Shown: in pieces, positions 1 through 8,118 of the stretch | Layout of the letters: each line of letters starts with the position of its first letter | How positions within the stretch are numbered: the first letter of the stretch is position 1 | The notes under the pieces: generated by a model | Seen by the model: only the letters and a program-made list of their open reading frames with translations | The model's database searches: none | Told to the model about the DNA's origin: nothing | Program-made: the position numbers and the translations under genes | Assembly (NCBI GenBank): GCA_051872775.1 | Contig: JBJEEE010000101.1 | Location: 1 to 24,292 of the forward strand | DNA length: 24,292 nucleotides | Direction of reading: 5' to 3' | Source: UMGS75 sp051872775 | GTDB lineage: Bacteria > Bacillota_I > Bacilli_A > ML615J-28 > CAG-313

Positions 1-60
1 CTCCACCTGTTACATTTAGTTTTCAAAGATCGATTATTATTTGCGCTTTCCTAAGCGCGC
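1..60 (-). promoter_or_regulatory. 5' leader of a probable rRNA operon, running off the left edge
   Basis: Read on the minus strand, this transcribed leader starts near position 60 and leaves the window at position 1. It begins with a perfect hairpin (GCGCTT, loop AGGA, AAGCGC; 43-58). It then carries ATCTTTGAAAACTAAA (15-32 region), which closely resembles the boxA-like antitermination element found before 16S and 23S genes in Bacillus. No ORF or rRNA sequence lies inside the window, so the rRNA assignment is inference from the promoter strength and the boxA-like element. Confidence 0.6.
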
Positions 61-66
61 TAGAAT

Positions 67-95
67 ATTATATCACTTTATCAATTATATGTCAA
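67..95 (-). promoter_or_regulatory. Consensus sigma-A promoter, probably rrn
   Basis: On the minus strand, TTGACA (90-95) is followed after exactly 17 bp by TATAAT (67-72), with TGA directly before the -10 (extended -10). Transcription should start at about G60 and enter a GC-rich first stretch. A perfect promoter with a boxA-like leader just downstream is typical of rRNA operons. It is divergent from the ktrB promoter. Confidence 0.8.
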
Positions 96-247
96 CAAAT
101 ATGACTCACAAAGTAATATATTTTTTTCAACTATCCAAATATGGAAGTTCAGAGCACATGCCTTACGGCAAATAACCTTATATATTATACTCAATTTTAT
201 TCGATTTGTCTAAAAATATGCATTTCTTTTTTTATTATTTATTTTAT

Positions 248-276
248 TTTACACTTTACGCATAATGTGATATAAT
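248..276 (+). promoter_or_regulatory. ktrB-ktrA promoter
   Basis: TTTACA (248-253), 17 bp, then TATAAT (271-276) preceded by TGA (extended -10). The predicted start, near 283, is only a few bases before the SD, so the mRNA leader is about 20 nt. That leaves no room for a c-di-AMP (ydaO-type) riboswitch, which controls potassium transporters in some relatives. Confidence 0.75.
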
Positions 277-303
277 ATTATATGCTTTAGGAGGTGACTC
301 TTT

Positions 304-1659
304 GTGAAGAAAAAGAAAAAAAGTTCTCCTTTCCTTATTATATTACTAAGTTTCGTGATTATAATTTTTCTTGGAACTATTTGTTTTATGCTTCCATTTG
401 CTTCTACTGGAGATAATCTAACTTTTGTTGAAGCACTTTTCACATCTACTTCTGCAGTTTGTGTTACTGGATTATCCGTTATTCCTAATATCGGAGAAAC
501 ACTAACTTTATTTGGAAAAATCGTACTTGCTACTTTGATTGAAATTGGAGGACTTGGATTAATAACTCTAACTCTTTTTGTAATCACTATTTTAGGTATA
601 AAAATTAGTATTAGAAACAAGTTTCTATTACGAGAAGCTTTAAATCAAGATTCGACAGTTGGTATTTCTGGTATATTAAAAGCAATTGTTTTGATTACTT
701 TTTCTATTCAAATTGTTGGTACTATTATTAATTTCTTTATTTTAAAATATTCAGTTGGATTTGATGGTTTAGGATATACAGATATACAAATTCTAGGTTA
801 TAGTGCATTTCATACCATTTCTAGTTTTAACAATGCAGGGTTCGATTTATTTGGTGCTTCTAGTTTAACTGATACAATGTTTTCTACAAATGTTCTTTTT
901 AACCTCAATACAATGGTTTTAATTATATTAGGCGGATTAGGGTTCATCGTTATTCTAGATTTACTTTCATTTAAAAGATGGAAAAATTTACAGTTACATA
1001 CGAAGATTGTCTTAATAACAACCTTATTCCTTATTATTATAGGAACACTTTTGTTATGGGGCTTAACTGATATGAATTTCTTACAAGCGCTATTTCAAAG
1101 CGTTTCTGCTCGAACTGCAGGATTTGCAACTAAGGATCTATCAGAAATACGTGGAACACCTGGTTTTATTATACACATTATTTTAATGTTTGTTGGTGCA
1201 TCTCCGTGTTCTGTTGGTGGTGGTATTAAAACAACTACTTTATTTGTTTTAATTATCAGTATGTTTTCCTACGCTACAGGCAAGAAACCTATTGTTTTCA
1301 ACCGAAGAATTGCAAGTGCATCAGTAATTAAAGCTTTTACTCTAGTTGTTCTTGCTTTATCATTTATTTTTACAATGAGTATAATAGTGTCAACAATTGA
1401 ACTAAATTTTGGAATTTTACAAAATAAATCACATGGTCTTGATGAAATTATTTTTGAAGTTTTTTCAGCATTCGGTACGGTTGGTAACTCTACTGGTATT
1501 ACATGCGAATTAACTGTCCCTAGTCAGTTGATTTTATGTATCGTTATGTTTACAGGTCGTCTTGGACCTCTTACAATCATGAATTTATGGAATAGACATT
1601 GGCTAGTTGATAACACTTCAGATGTTAAGTATGTAAAAAAATCAATTATAATTGGATAG
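304..1659 (+). CDS. ktrB: KtrB/TrkH-type K+ uptake channel subunit
   Basis: Membrane ion-translocating subunit of a Ktr potassium uptake system (451 aa). All four pore-loop filters of the Trk/Ktr/HKT superfamily are visible: SAVCVTGLS (about residues 50-58), SSFNNAGFD, SARTAGFAT and SAFGTVGNSTG, each with its filter glycine. The segment GASPCSVGGGIKTTT matches the conserved cytoplasmic gate region of KtrB. Multiple hydrophobic helices run through the protein, after a short Lys-rich N-terminus. The GTG start is supported by AGGAGGTG (289-296) seven bases upstream. ktrA follows directly with its SD at the ktrB stop, so the two are co-transcribed. The length is typical for KtrB. Known for the family: Na+-dependent K+ uptake gated by the ring of KtrA subunits. 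Confidence 0.93.
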   Translation: MKKKKKSSPFLIILLSFVIIIFLGTICFMLPFASTGDNLTFVEALFTSTSAVCVTGLSVIPNIGETLTLFGKIVLATLIEIGGLGLITLTLFVITILGIKISIRNKFLLREALNQDSTVGISGILKAIVLITFSIQIVGTIINFFILKYSVGFDGLGYTDIQILGYSAFHTISSFNNAGFDLFGASSLTDTMFSTNVLFNLNTMVLIILGGLGFIVILDLLSFKRWKNLQLHTKIVLITTLFLIIIGTLLLWGLTDMNFLQALFQSVSARTAGFATKDLSEIRGTPGFIIHIILMFVGASPCSVGGGIKTTTLFVLIISMFSYATGKKPIVFNRRIASASVIKAFTLVVLALSFIFTMSIIVSTIELNFGILQNKSHGLDEIIFEVFSAFGTVGNSTGITCELTVPSQLILCIVMFTGRLGPLTIMNLWNRHWLVDNTSDVKYVKKSIIIG

Positions 1660-1672
1660 GAGTATTGAAAAT

Positions 1673-2332
1673 ATGAAAAAAAGTTTTTTAATAGTCGGAC
1701 TTGGTCGTCTTGGACTTTCAATTATTGAAGAATTGTCTAAACAAAACGTTGAAGTTATGGCAATTGACATTAATGAAGAAGCCGTCTTAAGAGCTAGTGA
1801 TCTTATTGAACACTGTTTTATTTGTGATTCAACTAGCGAAAACGCCTTAAGACAATTGGGCGTGGAAAATATTTCGCATGCAATTGTTACGATCGGTGAA
1901 AACATTCAAAGTACAATCTTAACTACGATTGTTTTGAAAGAAATAGGAATTAAAAAAGTAAGTGTTAGAATTGATGATGAATATTACGAAAAAATAATGT
2001 ATAAGATTGGTGCAGATGAAGTAATATTCCCTGAAAAGATTGCAGGTGTAAGATATGCTAATAGTATTTTAAGTGAAAATGTAGTTGATTATTTTAGAAT
2101 TACTACTGATTTTGGAATCTTTAAAATCTGCGTTAGTCCTAACTTTAAACCTACTGCTTTAATTGAACTTGATTCACGAAATAAGTATGGGGTTAACATT
2201 ATCTCAATTAACCGTGATAATAATGTGTTTCTTCCTAAAGGAAGTGATACCATTAACCCAAATGATGAAATCCTTGTCATAGGACAAAATAGTAAAATTG
2301 CGAAGTTTGATAGTATTATTAATAAAAAATAA
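1673..2332 (+). CDS. ktrA: KtrA/TrkA-type RCK regulatory subunit of K+ uptake
   Basis: Cytosolic regulator of KtrB (219 aa). The N-terminal RCK_N Rossmann fold has FLIVGLGRLG (GxGxxG, about residues 5-14) and an acidic strand end, VMAIDI, for nucleotide binding. The C-terminal RCK_C domain starts near residue 135. Known for the family: an octameric ring that binds ATP/ADP or NAD in RCK_N and, in Gram-positives, c-di-AMP in RCK_C. I chose the ATG at 1673 because AGGAG (1658-1662) precedes it. The earlier in-frame TTG at 1652 lies inside ktrB and has no SD. The SD overlaps the ktrB TAG, which suggests translational coupling. Transcription ends at the strong hairpin just downstream. Confidence 0.92.
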   Translation: MKKSFLIVGLGRLGLSIIEELSKQNVEVMAIDINEEAVLRASDLIEHCFICDSTSENALRQLGVENISHAIVTIGENIQSTILTTIVLKEIGIKKVSVRIDDEYYEKIMYKIGADEVIFPEKIAGVRYANSILSENVVDYFRITTDFGIFKICVSPNFKPTALIELDSRNKYGVNIISINRDNNVFLPKGSDTINPNDEILVIGQNSKIAKFDSIINKK

Positions 2333-2339
2333 TTTAAAT

Positions 2340-2390
2340 AACCTGTATGTGTGAAGTATAATCCACTTCACTACAGACAGGTTATTTTTT
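2340..2390 (+). terminator. Rho-independent terminator after ktrA, probably bidirectional
   Basis: Outer stem AACCTGT (2340-2346) pairs with ACAGGTT (2377-2383). Inner stem GTGAAGT (2351-2357) pairs with ACTTCAC (2365-2371). ATTTTTT follows on the plus strand. The minus strand also has a T-rich run (TTATTTTTT) a little further from the stem, so the same hairpin can end the convergent ABC gene. Confidence 0.88.
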
Positions 2391-4098
2391 ATTGTCCTAT
2401 ATTATATAAGGAAGAAAAAAAACCATTTTTCTTCATCAAATCATCAAATGAACCATTTTCAACTATTTGTCCTTTATTTATTACTATGATTTCATCTAAT
2501 GTTTCTAAAAAAGATTTTTTTAGGGTATGAATAACAAATATTTTGGTTACATCATCAAGTTTATTAACTTCATTAAATATTTGATCAGAGGTTTGATTAT
2601 CTAAGGCGGATGTTACTTCATCAAGAAGGAGAACTTTTGACTGTTTTAGCAATCCTCTTGCTATGGCTATTCTTTGTTTTTCACCACCACTTAGGTTCTT
2701 GCCATTTTCACCACATCTAAAATCAAGTCCTTTATCATTTATTATTTTCTTAAGCCCTGCTTTTTCGATTACTTGATTTAGTAATTCGGGATCTGTATCC
2801 TCATACATAGTAATATTATTGCTAATTGTATCATCAAAAACAAATACATTTTGTTCAATCATTGTCATATTTTCACATAAATAATCTAAATCGATATCCC
2901 TTAATTCTTGCGAATCATAACAAACATTACCCTCGTAATTTAAGTTTTTACCCATTATCAGGTTCAATAGCGTCGTTTTACCACTTCCGCTCGTACCAAC
3001 AATAGCATAAGACTTATTCATTTTAAATTTATAATTTACATTATTTAGAACTACTTTGTCATCGTATTTAATAGTAATATCATTTAGTTCAATTTCATCT
3101 TGAAAAACTACTTTCTTTTTTTCGGTTTTAGGGTCAATCTTTGTATATTCGACAAATTTATCAATCAGTGGAATACAAGATTTACATTCTGAAATCGCGA
3201 TTGGAAGTTGAGAAATTGGACTAACCACAAAATTCATTAGTTGAACAAATAAAATTATAATGGCTGGAGTTATCCCTTTACCTGTTACCGCAAGATATGC
3301 TCCCACAATGAATACACCTAATTGAACAAGGATTTGAGTTGCTTGACTCATACCATTAATCATAATACTAGTTTGATTGCGCTTTTCTTTGGTTTGTTCT
3401 AACTTCTCATTTTTTTGTTCAAACATTGTGTTTACTCTTTGCTCTGCCTTAAAAGCTTTGATTGTAGAAAAACCACTAAAAACATCTTTGATAAAATGCA
3501 TAAATTTCTCATTTTCAACAGATACTAATTCGTTTTTTTTCGCCAGTTTATTTCCAATTAAAAGAGAAATTACAAAAGGTAAAACTGAAGACACAATCGC
3601 AACAATTGTTAAAACAAAGCTGTAATAAAACATTATTACAAGGGATCCAACTAACAATGTTGTTTGACCGATTATTGATAGTATATTTTGCATATATTTG
3701 GTTTCAATATAATTAATATCATTTGATAATGATGAAACGTAATTCGAAATCTCTTGACTATTAAAACTTGCGGTATCTTTTTTAAAAATATTAATAAAAG
3801 CTGTTTTTTTGTAGTTTACAATTGATTTCTTTATTAGAAGAGGATTAAATATCATTTTAAGTATGATGTAAATAATATATGCAACCATAAAAATGGATAA
3901 TAAAATAGTTGCAAAATTAATATTTTCAATTGTACCACTAGTTGCAATATCTATTACCCACTTTAAAGCAAGCGATAAAACGAGACTAAACACAACCTCT
4001 AGTAATGTTAGAATAACGTTTATAAATAAATTTAATTTGTTTTTTTTATAGAATTGTCTTAAGTAATTTTTCCTATTTATTTGTTGTTCTTGCCTCAT
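2389..4098 (-). CDS. ABC exporter half-transporter (membrane domain fused to ATPase)
   Basis: Type IV (ABCB-like) half-transporter of 569 aa, expected to work as a homodimer in the membrane. The N-terminal half holds about six hydrophobic helices (roughly 22-50, 62-85, 138-158, 160-182, 250-272, 276-296). The ATPase domain has Walker A GTSGSGKTT (368-376), Q-loop Gln416, signature LSGGE (469-473), Walker B VLLLDE (489-494) and H-loop His524, all intact. There is no N-terminal peptidase domain. The ATG lies inside the 3' end of the upstream XRE gene (26-bp overlap), and AAGGAG sits about 14 bases before it, so translation is probably coupled to the regulator. The substrate cannot be told from sequence. 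Peptide, drug or lipid export are all possible. Confidence 0.88.
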   Translation of the reverse strand: MRQEQQINRKNYLRQFYKKNKLNLFINVILTLLEVVFSLVLSLALKWVIDIATSGTIENINFATILLSIFMVAYIIYIILKMIFNPLLIKKSIVNYKKTAFINIFKKDTASFNSQEISNYVSSLSNDINYIETKYMQNILSIIGQTTLLVGSLVIMFYYSFVLTIVAIVSSVLPFVISLLIGNKLAKKNELVSVENEKFMHFIKDVFSGFSTIKAFKAEQRVNTMFEQKNEKLEQTKEKRNQTSIMINGMSQATQILVQLGVFIVGAYLAVTGKGITPAIIILFVQLMNFVVSPISQLPIAISECKSCIPLIDKFVEYTKIDPKTEKKKVVFQDEIELNDITIKYDDKVVLNNVNYKFKMNKSYAIVGTSGSGKTTLLNLIMGKNLNYEGNVCYDSQELRDIDLDYLCENMTMIEQNVFVFDDTISNNITMYEDTDPELLNQVIEKAGLKKIINDKGLDFRCGENGKNLSGGEKQRIAIARGLLKQSKVLLLDEVTSALDNQTSDQIFNEVNKLDDVTKIFVIHTLKKSFLETLDEIIVINKGQIVENGSFDDLMKKNGFFSSLYNIGQ

Positions 4099-5140
4099 AA
4101 TATTCTTTAATTCTCCTTATTTTGTCATTATCTATTAAAGTGTTCATGATTTCTTCTACATAATCAAAAATACCCAAAATAGAAGTATATGAATCATCAT
4201 CTTTAACATAAAACATATTTACATATTCAATCGAATACTCATCACCTGCTTGTTTTGCTTTTTTAATAGCAGCTTCTAAACACGGGGCATAATCAAGATC
4301 AAGCAAACATAGAATTATAGCTTTAAGTAATAATAAGGATGCAACCGCTTTGGTTAAGTTAGAACGTTCATCTTTTATTACGCTTTCTAGTATATCAATT
4401 GAAAGTGATACATGCTGTAAAGCTTCTTCATACTTTTTTTGTAAAACTAATAATATATAAATTATTGATAAACTTCCATTTAATATTTTAGTTACTCCTT
4501 CAAAAAAATTCATTGAAAGAAAATTTAGAGCGTTATCATTATCGCCTTTCTTTAAGTATGCTTCTCCTAAAAGTAAGTTTTTATTTGTAATGCTTTTATA
4601 TTTGTTAATAACATCAATTGCGTTATCTGGTTGTTTCAAACCTATGTATATTTCAACAAGTGTTTCATATATCATATTCTTTTGTTCAAACGTAACATCA
4701 TCATTATGTTCAGATAATTCTAGTAATCTAAGTTCGTATTCAAGAGCATATTGATAATACTTATGGTCTTTGGTGGTTTTCGCAATCATATAAAAATAGT
4801 TTTCAACCTTACAAATAAGATCGAGATTGTATGGAAATCTTTTTACCAGTTGTATAATTTCTGATTCATTATGATGTTTCTTCCCCATCTTTATACAATT
4901 GTCAATTTGATTCATTATTTGTTTATACTCAATTGATTTAATCTGGTAATCGAGCAAATAATCAACTGAAGTATTAAAAAAATGTGCAATGGCAATTATT
5001 GTATTTACATCAGGAATCATTAATCCATTCTCATACTTGCTTATTGTAGATGTATTTGTATTTAGAATCTCTGCCATTTTCTCTTGACTTATATTTTGTT
5101 TTTTTCGTAATTCTTTTAGTTTTACACCAATACTATTCAT
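4073..5140 (-). CDS. XRE-family regulator with long helical (TPR-like) C-terminus
   Basis: DNA-binding regulator of 355 aa. The N-terminal helix-turn-helix spans about residues 5-60 (GVKLKELRKKQNISQEKMA, then TSTISKYENG and VDYLL), a typical Cro/CI-type domain. The remaining 295 residues are helical and rich in Tyr, Glu and Leu. They look like tandem TPR-type repeats, the architecture of peptide-sensing RRNPP regulators such as PlcR and Rgg, though I see no diagnostic motif beyond that layout. I chose the ATG at 5140 because GGAGG lies 8 bases upstream. The longer frame to 5161 has no SD. Its 3' end overlaps the ABC exporter gene, so this regulator probably controls that transporter. Confidence 0.82.
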   Translation of the reverse strand: MNSIGVKLKELRKKQNISQEKMAEILNTNTSTISKYENGLMIPDVNTIIAIAHFFNTSVDYLLDYQIKSIEYKQIMNQIDNCIKMGKKHHNESEIIQLVKRFPYNLDLICKVENYFYMIAKTTKDHKYYQYALEYELRLLELSEHNDDVTFEQKNMIYETLVEIYIGLKQPDNAIDVINKYKSITNKNLLLGEAYLKKGDNDNALNFLSMNFFEGVTKILNGSLSIIYILLVLQKKYEEALQHVSLSIDILESVIKDERSNLTKAVASLLLLKAIILCLLDLDYAPCLEAAIKKAKQAGDEYSIEYVNMFYVKDDDSYTSILGIFDYVEEIMNTLIDNDKIRRIKEYYEARTTNK

Positions 5141-5424
5141 TGTTACATCCTCCATTACCAATATTATATTACATCTTTTAAAAAAAATCTATAGTAAATT
5201 TTGAATATTTGAAATAATTTTTATTCATATATTGAAATTTTTACATTATTGATATTTAGAAATCTTGATTGTTTCTTTTTTTTACATAAACAAATCACAA
5301 TTAATTATCACATTTTCATACTAAAATAGTACAATGTTAACTCTAATCTTAATCATAATAAGTAAATAGTACCACTAAACTCTATTTATGAAGAATAGAT
5401 AAATTATTTTTATGTTAGATATAA
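5141..5424. other. AT-rich intergenic region with repeated AAATAGTAC
   Basis: This gap between the XRE gene and the rlmD terminator has no ORF with a credible SD. Visible structure: AAATAGTAC occurs twice in direct orientation exactly 40 bp apart (5324-5332 and 5364-5372). The first copy overlaps a perfect inverted repeat, TACTA-AAA-TAGTA (5319-5331). Only very short unsupported ORFs are present. It may hold regulator-binding sites, but that is inference. Confidence 0.4.
5163..5191 (-). promoter_or_regulatory. Possible promoter of the XRE-ABC operon
   Basis: A perfect TATAAT (5163-5168 on the minus strand) lies just before the SD of the XRE gene. The -35 at 17 bp spacing is TAGATT, a poor match. 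If used, the mRNA leader would be only about 16 nt. The DNA is so AT-rich that a chance TATAAT is possible. Confidence 0.4.
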
Positions 5425-5463
5425 GTAAAAAAAAGTACTATCCTTTTTATTGGATCGTACTTT
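5424..5463 (-). terminator. Rho-independent terminator of the priA-rlmD operon
   Basis: On the minus strand AAAGTAC (463-457 end) and GTACTTT (5438-5432) form the outer stem. ATCC/GGAT pairs inside after a G-A mismatch, with an A-rich loop. A run of eight T follows (5431-5424). It starts about 22 bases after the rlmD stop. Confidence 0.85.
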
Positions 5464-5485
5464 AATTAATTTGGATTATATTACA

Positions 5486-6910
5486 CTATTTATTAGCTTG
5501 AAGCACTACAATAGTTTCAACATGTGAACTTTGAGGAAACATATCTATAGGTTGAACAACTTGAATTGTATAACCATTTTGGGTTAAATACTTTAAGTCT
5601 CGTGCTAAAGTAGCTGGATTACATGAAATGTATAGTACTTTTGATATTTTCATTTGTTTAATTGTTTCTAATAATGCTTCATCACAACCTTTACGTGGTG
5701 GATCAACGACAATACCAGTTACCGCTAACCCATCATGCATCCATTTAACAATTTGCTCTTCTGCTTTTCCTACAACATAAGTAGCGTTTTCAACCTTATT
5801 TAAAGATAGATTCATTTTGGCATTTTCAATTGCTTCTTTTACAATCTCGACACCATATACTTCTTTTACATCTTTTGATGCAATAATACCAATTGTGCCA
5901 ATTCCACAATATGCATCAATAATAGTATCTGCTTTTGTAAAATGAGCTAATTCTAATGCTTTTGTATAAAGCGTTTCTGTTTGTTCATGATTAACTTGAT
6001 AAAAAGATGTTGCACCAAGGATAAACTTTTTGCCACATAATGTATCAGTAATAAATTTATCACCATATAAAAGAATATTTGTATCTCCTAGTATTGTATT
6101 TCCTCTTGCTTTGTTTATGTTTAGTACAATGGATTTAACTAAGGGATAACGTGTAGTTATTTTTTTTACTATCATATCGAGATGGTTTTTGATTTCATGT
6201 AGTGCAACAATTACTATCATCATTTCACCATCTATATTAGATTTTACAAGTATGTGTCTAATATCTCCTTTATGGAGTCTTTCATCATATCCAACTAGTT
6301 TATACTCATTTAAAAGATTTTTAATAAACTGTGTAACTTCTGTTGAAAATGATGGTTGAATATAACACTTGTCAAGGGGAATTATATGATGTGTATCACG
6401 TTTATAAAAGCCAGCTATTGTTTTATTGTTTTCTTGACCAACTGGCACTTGAACTTTATTTCGATAATAAATTGGATTCTTAGCTCCAATTATTGATTCT
6501 ACTTTTACATTATCTAGACAACCTATTCTTTCTAGAGTTTCTTTTACCATTTGTTCTTTAAATCGTAATTGTGCTTTATAATTCATATGCATTATATTAC
6601 ATCCACCACAAGTAGGATAATTCTTGCATATTGGTGTCGTACGATCTGAAGAATAGGTATCAGGAAATATCTTTACTAACTCTCCAAAGCCATATGTTTT
6701 GGTAAGTTTAGTAATTTGAATAATTCCTGATTCTTTTGGTAAAGCACCAGAAACAAAAATAGGAAAGTTTTCGTAATATTCGTTATGTTGGTTTAACCCA
6801 TTTATTTTGGCTATTCCTAGTCCTTCATGTGATAGACTAACAAAGTCAACTTTTAGGGTTGCTCCTATTTTAATTATTTTATTGTTTATTTGTTGATTGT
6901 TATTTTCCAT
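5486..6910 (-). CDS. rlmD: 23S rRNA (uracil-5-)-methyltransferase, RlmCD/RlmD family
   Basis: SAM-dependent RNA m5U methyltransferase of 474 aa. An N-terminal TRAM-like RNA-binding domain covers about residues 12-80. The Fe-S cluster ligands are seen as C95-x5-C101-GG-C104, with a likely fourth Cys in LDKCYIQP. The catalytic domain has DAYCGIGTIGI (SAM site), VDPPRKGC and the nucleophile Cys430 in YISCNPATLARD, with the general-base Glu in SHVETI. It is likely to modify U747/U1939-type positions of 23S rRNA, as the single Bacillus enzyme RlmCD does. The exact targets cannot be read from sequence. The ATG follows AAAAGGA by about 7 bases, and only 16 bp separate it from the sdaA stop. It is the last gene of the operon. 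Confidence 0.93.
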   Translation of the reverse strand: MENNNQQINNKIIKIGATLKVDFVSLSHEGLGIAKINGLNQHNEYYENFPIFVSGALPKESGIIQITKLTKTYGFGELVKIFPDTYSSDRTTPICKNYPTCGGCNIMHMNYKAQLRFKEQMVKETLERIGCLDNVKVESIIGAKNPIYYRNKVQVPVGQENNKTIAGFYKRDTHHIIPLDKCYIQPSFSTEVTQFIKNLLNEYKLVGYDERLHKGDIRHILVKSNIDGEMMIVIVALHEIKNHLDMIVKKITTRYPLVKSIVLNINKARGNTILGDTNILLYGDKFITDTLCGKKFILGATSFYQVNHEQTETLYTKALELAHFTKADTIIDAYCGIGTIGIIASKDVKEVYGVEIVKEAIENAKMNLSLNKVENATYVVGKAEEQIVKWMHDGLAVTGIVVDPPRKGCDEALLETIKQMKISKVLYISCNPATLARDLKYLTQNGYTIQVVQPIDMFPQSSHVETIVVLQANK

Positions 6911-6926
6911 ATTAGTTCCTTTTTTG

Positions 6927-8111
6927 CTAATTTCTTAAGGCAAGTCCACCTGTTGATGTTTCTTTATATTTATCTTGCAAATCTTTGCCTGTTTCTTTCA
7001 TTACTTCAATTACACTATCTAAGGTTACCGTATGTTTACTTCCGGATAGTATAGCATAATCGGCTGAATTACATGCGGAGAGGGCAGCGATAGCATTTCT
7101 TTCAATACAAGGAATTTGTACTAATCCATCAACAGGATCACACGTTAATCCCAAATGATGTTCTAGGGCAATTTCTGCTCCATATTCAATCGTTCTAGTA
7201 CTACCTCCATGTAAAAATGTTAAAGCGGCTGAGGCCATACTACAAGCAACCCCAATTTCACCCTGGCATCCTACTTCCGCCCCAGAAATTGAAGCGTTTG
7301 TCCTAACGATATTTCCAATTAATCCTGCTACCATAAGAGCTTTGATTATTAATTCATCACTTATTTTTTCGAAATACTGAAATGCAAAGATTACACCTGG
7401 TAAAACTCCCGCTGATCCACATGTAGGTGCCGTCACAACTACATTGCCACTAGCATTTTCTTCACTTACTGCCTGAGAGTAAGCATATATTAATTCGTTT
7501 ATACGCATTGTTTTTAGGAAATTGTGATAAAACTTAGCCGCTTTTCTAGGGAGTTTTAATCTTCCCGGAAGTACACCTTCTGTTACAATTCCTTTTTGAA
7601 TGCAGTTTTTCATTGTTTGCATTACTTTATATAAATATTGTTCTATATTATCATCTTCAAATCGCTTTACATATTCGGGTAAAGTGATTTTTTCTTCTTG
7701 ACAATAGGTAATAATATCTTCCATATGGTTGTGAGGATAGATGCTTTTTTTATTGGTTGTTCTTGCTTCGCCTTCTTCGCGAAGATCGCCACCACCAATA
7801 CTATATACTTGCCATTCATCAATTACTTTGTCATCATTATAAGCCCAAAAATGCATAGCATTAGGGTGGTATGAAAATATAGTTGTATAATTAAAAATAA
7901 CTTCAGTGCGGTTTTCCCCTAATACTTTTTTTATGATTGCATCGGTCATATGGCCTTTACCTGTTAAGGCAAGGGAACCATATAATTCGACTTTGAAATG
8001 AGTTGCGGTAATATTTTTATTTAAAAACTTTTCAGCTGCATATCCTGGCCCCATTGTATGTGAACTCGATGGTCCATATCCTATTTTATATAATGTTTTA
8101 ATTGACTCCAT
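6927..8111 (-). CDS. sdaA: L-serine dehydratase (L-serine ammonia-lyase), single-chain, Fe-S dependent
   Basis: Converts L-serine to pyruvate and ammonia in the cytosol. The beta domain comes first, with the signature GPSSSHTMGP (13-22) and GSLALTGKGH. The alpha domain follows and carries APTCGSAGVLPG. Three cysteines at 282, 324 and 335 give the C-x41-C-x10-C spacing known for the [4Fe-4S] ligands of bacterial serine dehydratases. At 394 aa it is rather shorter than the usual single-chain enzyme (about 450 aa). The catalytic landmarks are present, so it should be active. The ATG lies 7 bp after the pgpA stop with only a weak, distant SD (AAGGAAG about 15 bases upstream), so it probably depends on coupling to pgpA. 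Confidence 0.93.
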   Translation of the reverse strand: MESIKTLYKIGYGPSSSHTMGPGYAAEKFLNKNITATHFKVELYGSLALTGKGHMTDAIIKKVLGENRTEVIFNYTTIFSYHPNAMHFWAYNDDKVIDEWQVYSIGGGDLREEGEARTTNKKSIYPHNHMEDIITYCQEEKITLPEYVKRFEDDNIEQYLYKVMQTMKNCIQKGIVTEGVLPGRLKLPRKAAKFYHNFLKTMRINELIYAYSQAVSEENASGNVVVTAPTCGSAGVLPGVIFAFQYFEKISDELIIKALMVAGLIGNIVRTNASISGAEVGCQGEIGVACSMASAALTFLHGGSTRTIEYGAEIALEHHLGLTCDPVDGLVQIPCIERNAIAALSACNSADYAILSGSKHTVTLDSVIEVMKETGKDLQDKYKETSTGGLALRN

Positions 8112-8118
8112 AATATAT

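Noticed and set aside
156..172. TGCCTTACGGCA inverted repeat in the ktrB upstream region
   Set aside because: Four-base arms only; too short to support as an operator.
277..303. c-di-AMP riboswitch before ktrB
   Set aside because: The predicted mRNA leader is only about 20 nt, far too short.
249..620. Minus-strand ORF opposite ktrB
   Set aside because: Lies antisense to a clear ktrB, has no SD and no recognisable protein features. The same holds for the other antisense ORFs within rpoB, rpoC, rplA, rplJ, ybxB and ktrA.
5334..5369. 11-codon hydrophobic ORF (MLTLILIIISK) as a signal peptide gene
   Set aside because: No SD, no promoter that fits, and chance expectation for such a short ORF in AT-rich DNA is high.
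5412..5465. 17-codon ORF across the rlmD terminator
   Set aside because: No SD, and its sequence is explained by the terminator hairpin on the other strand.
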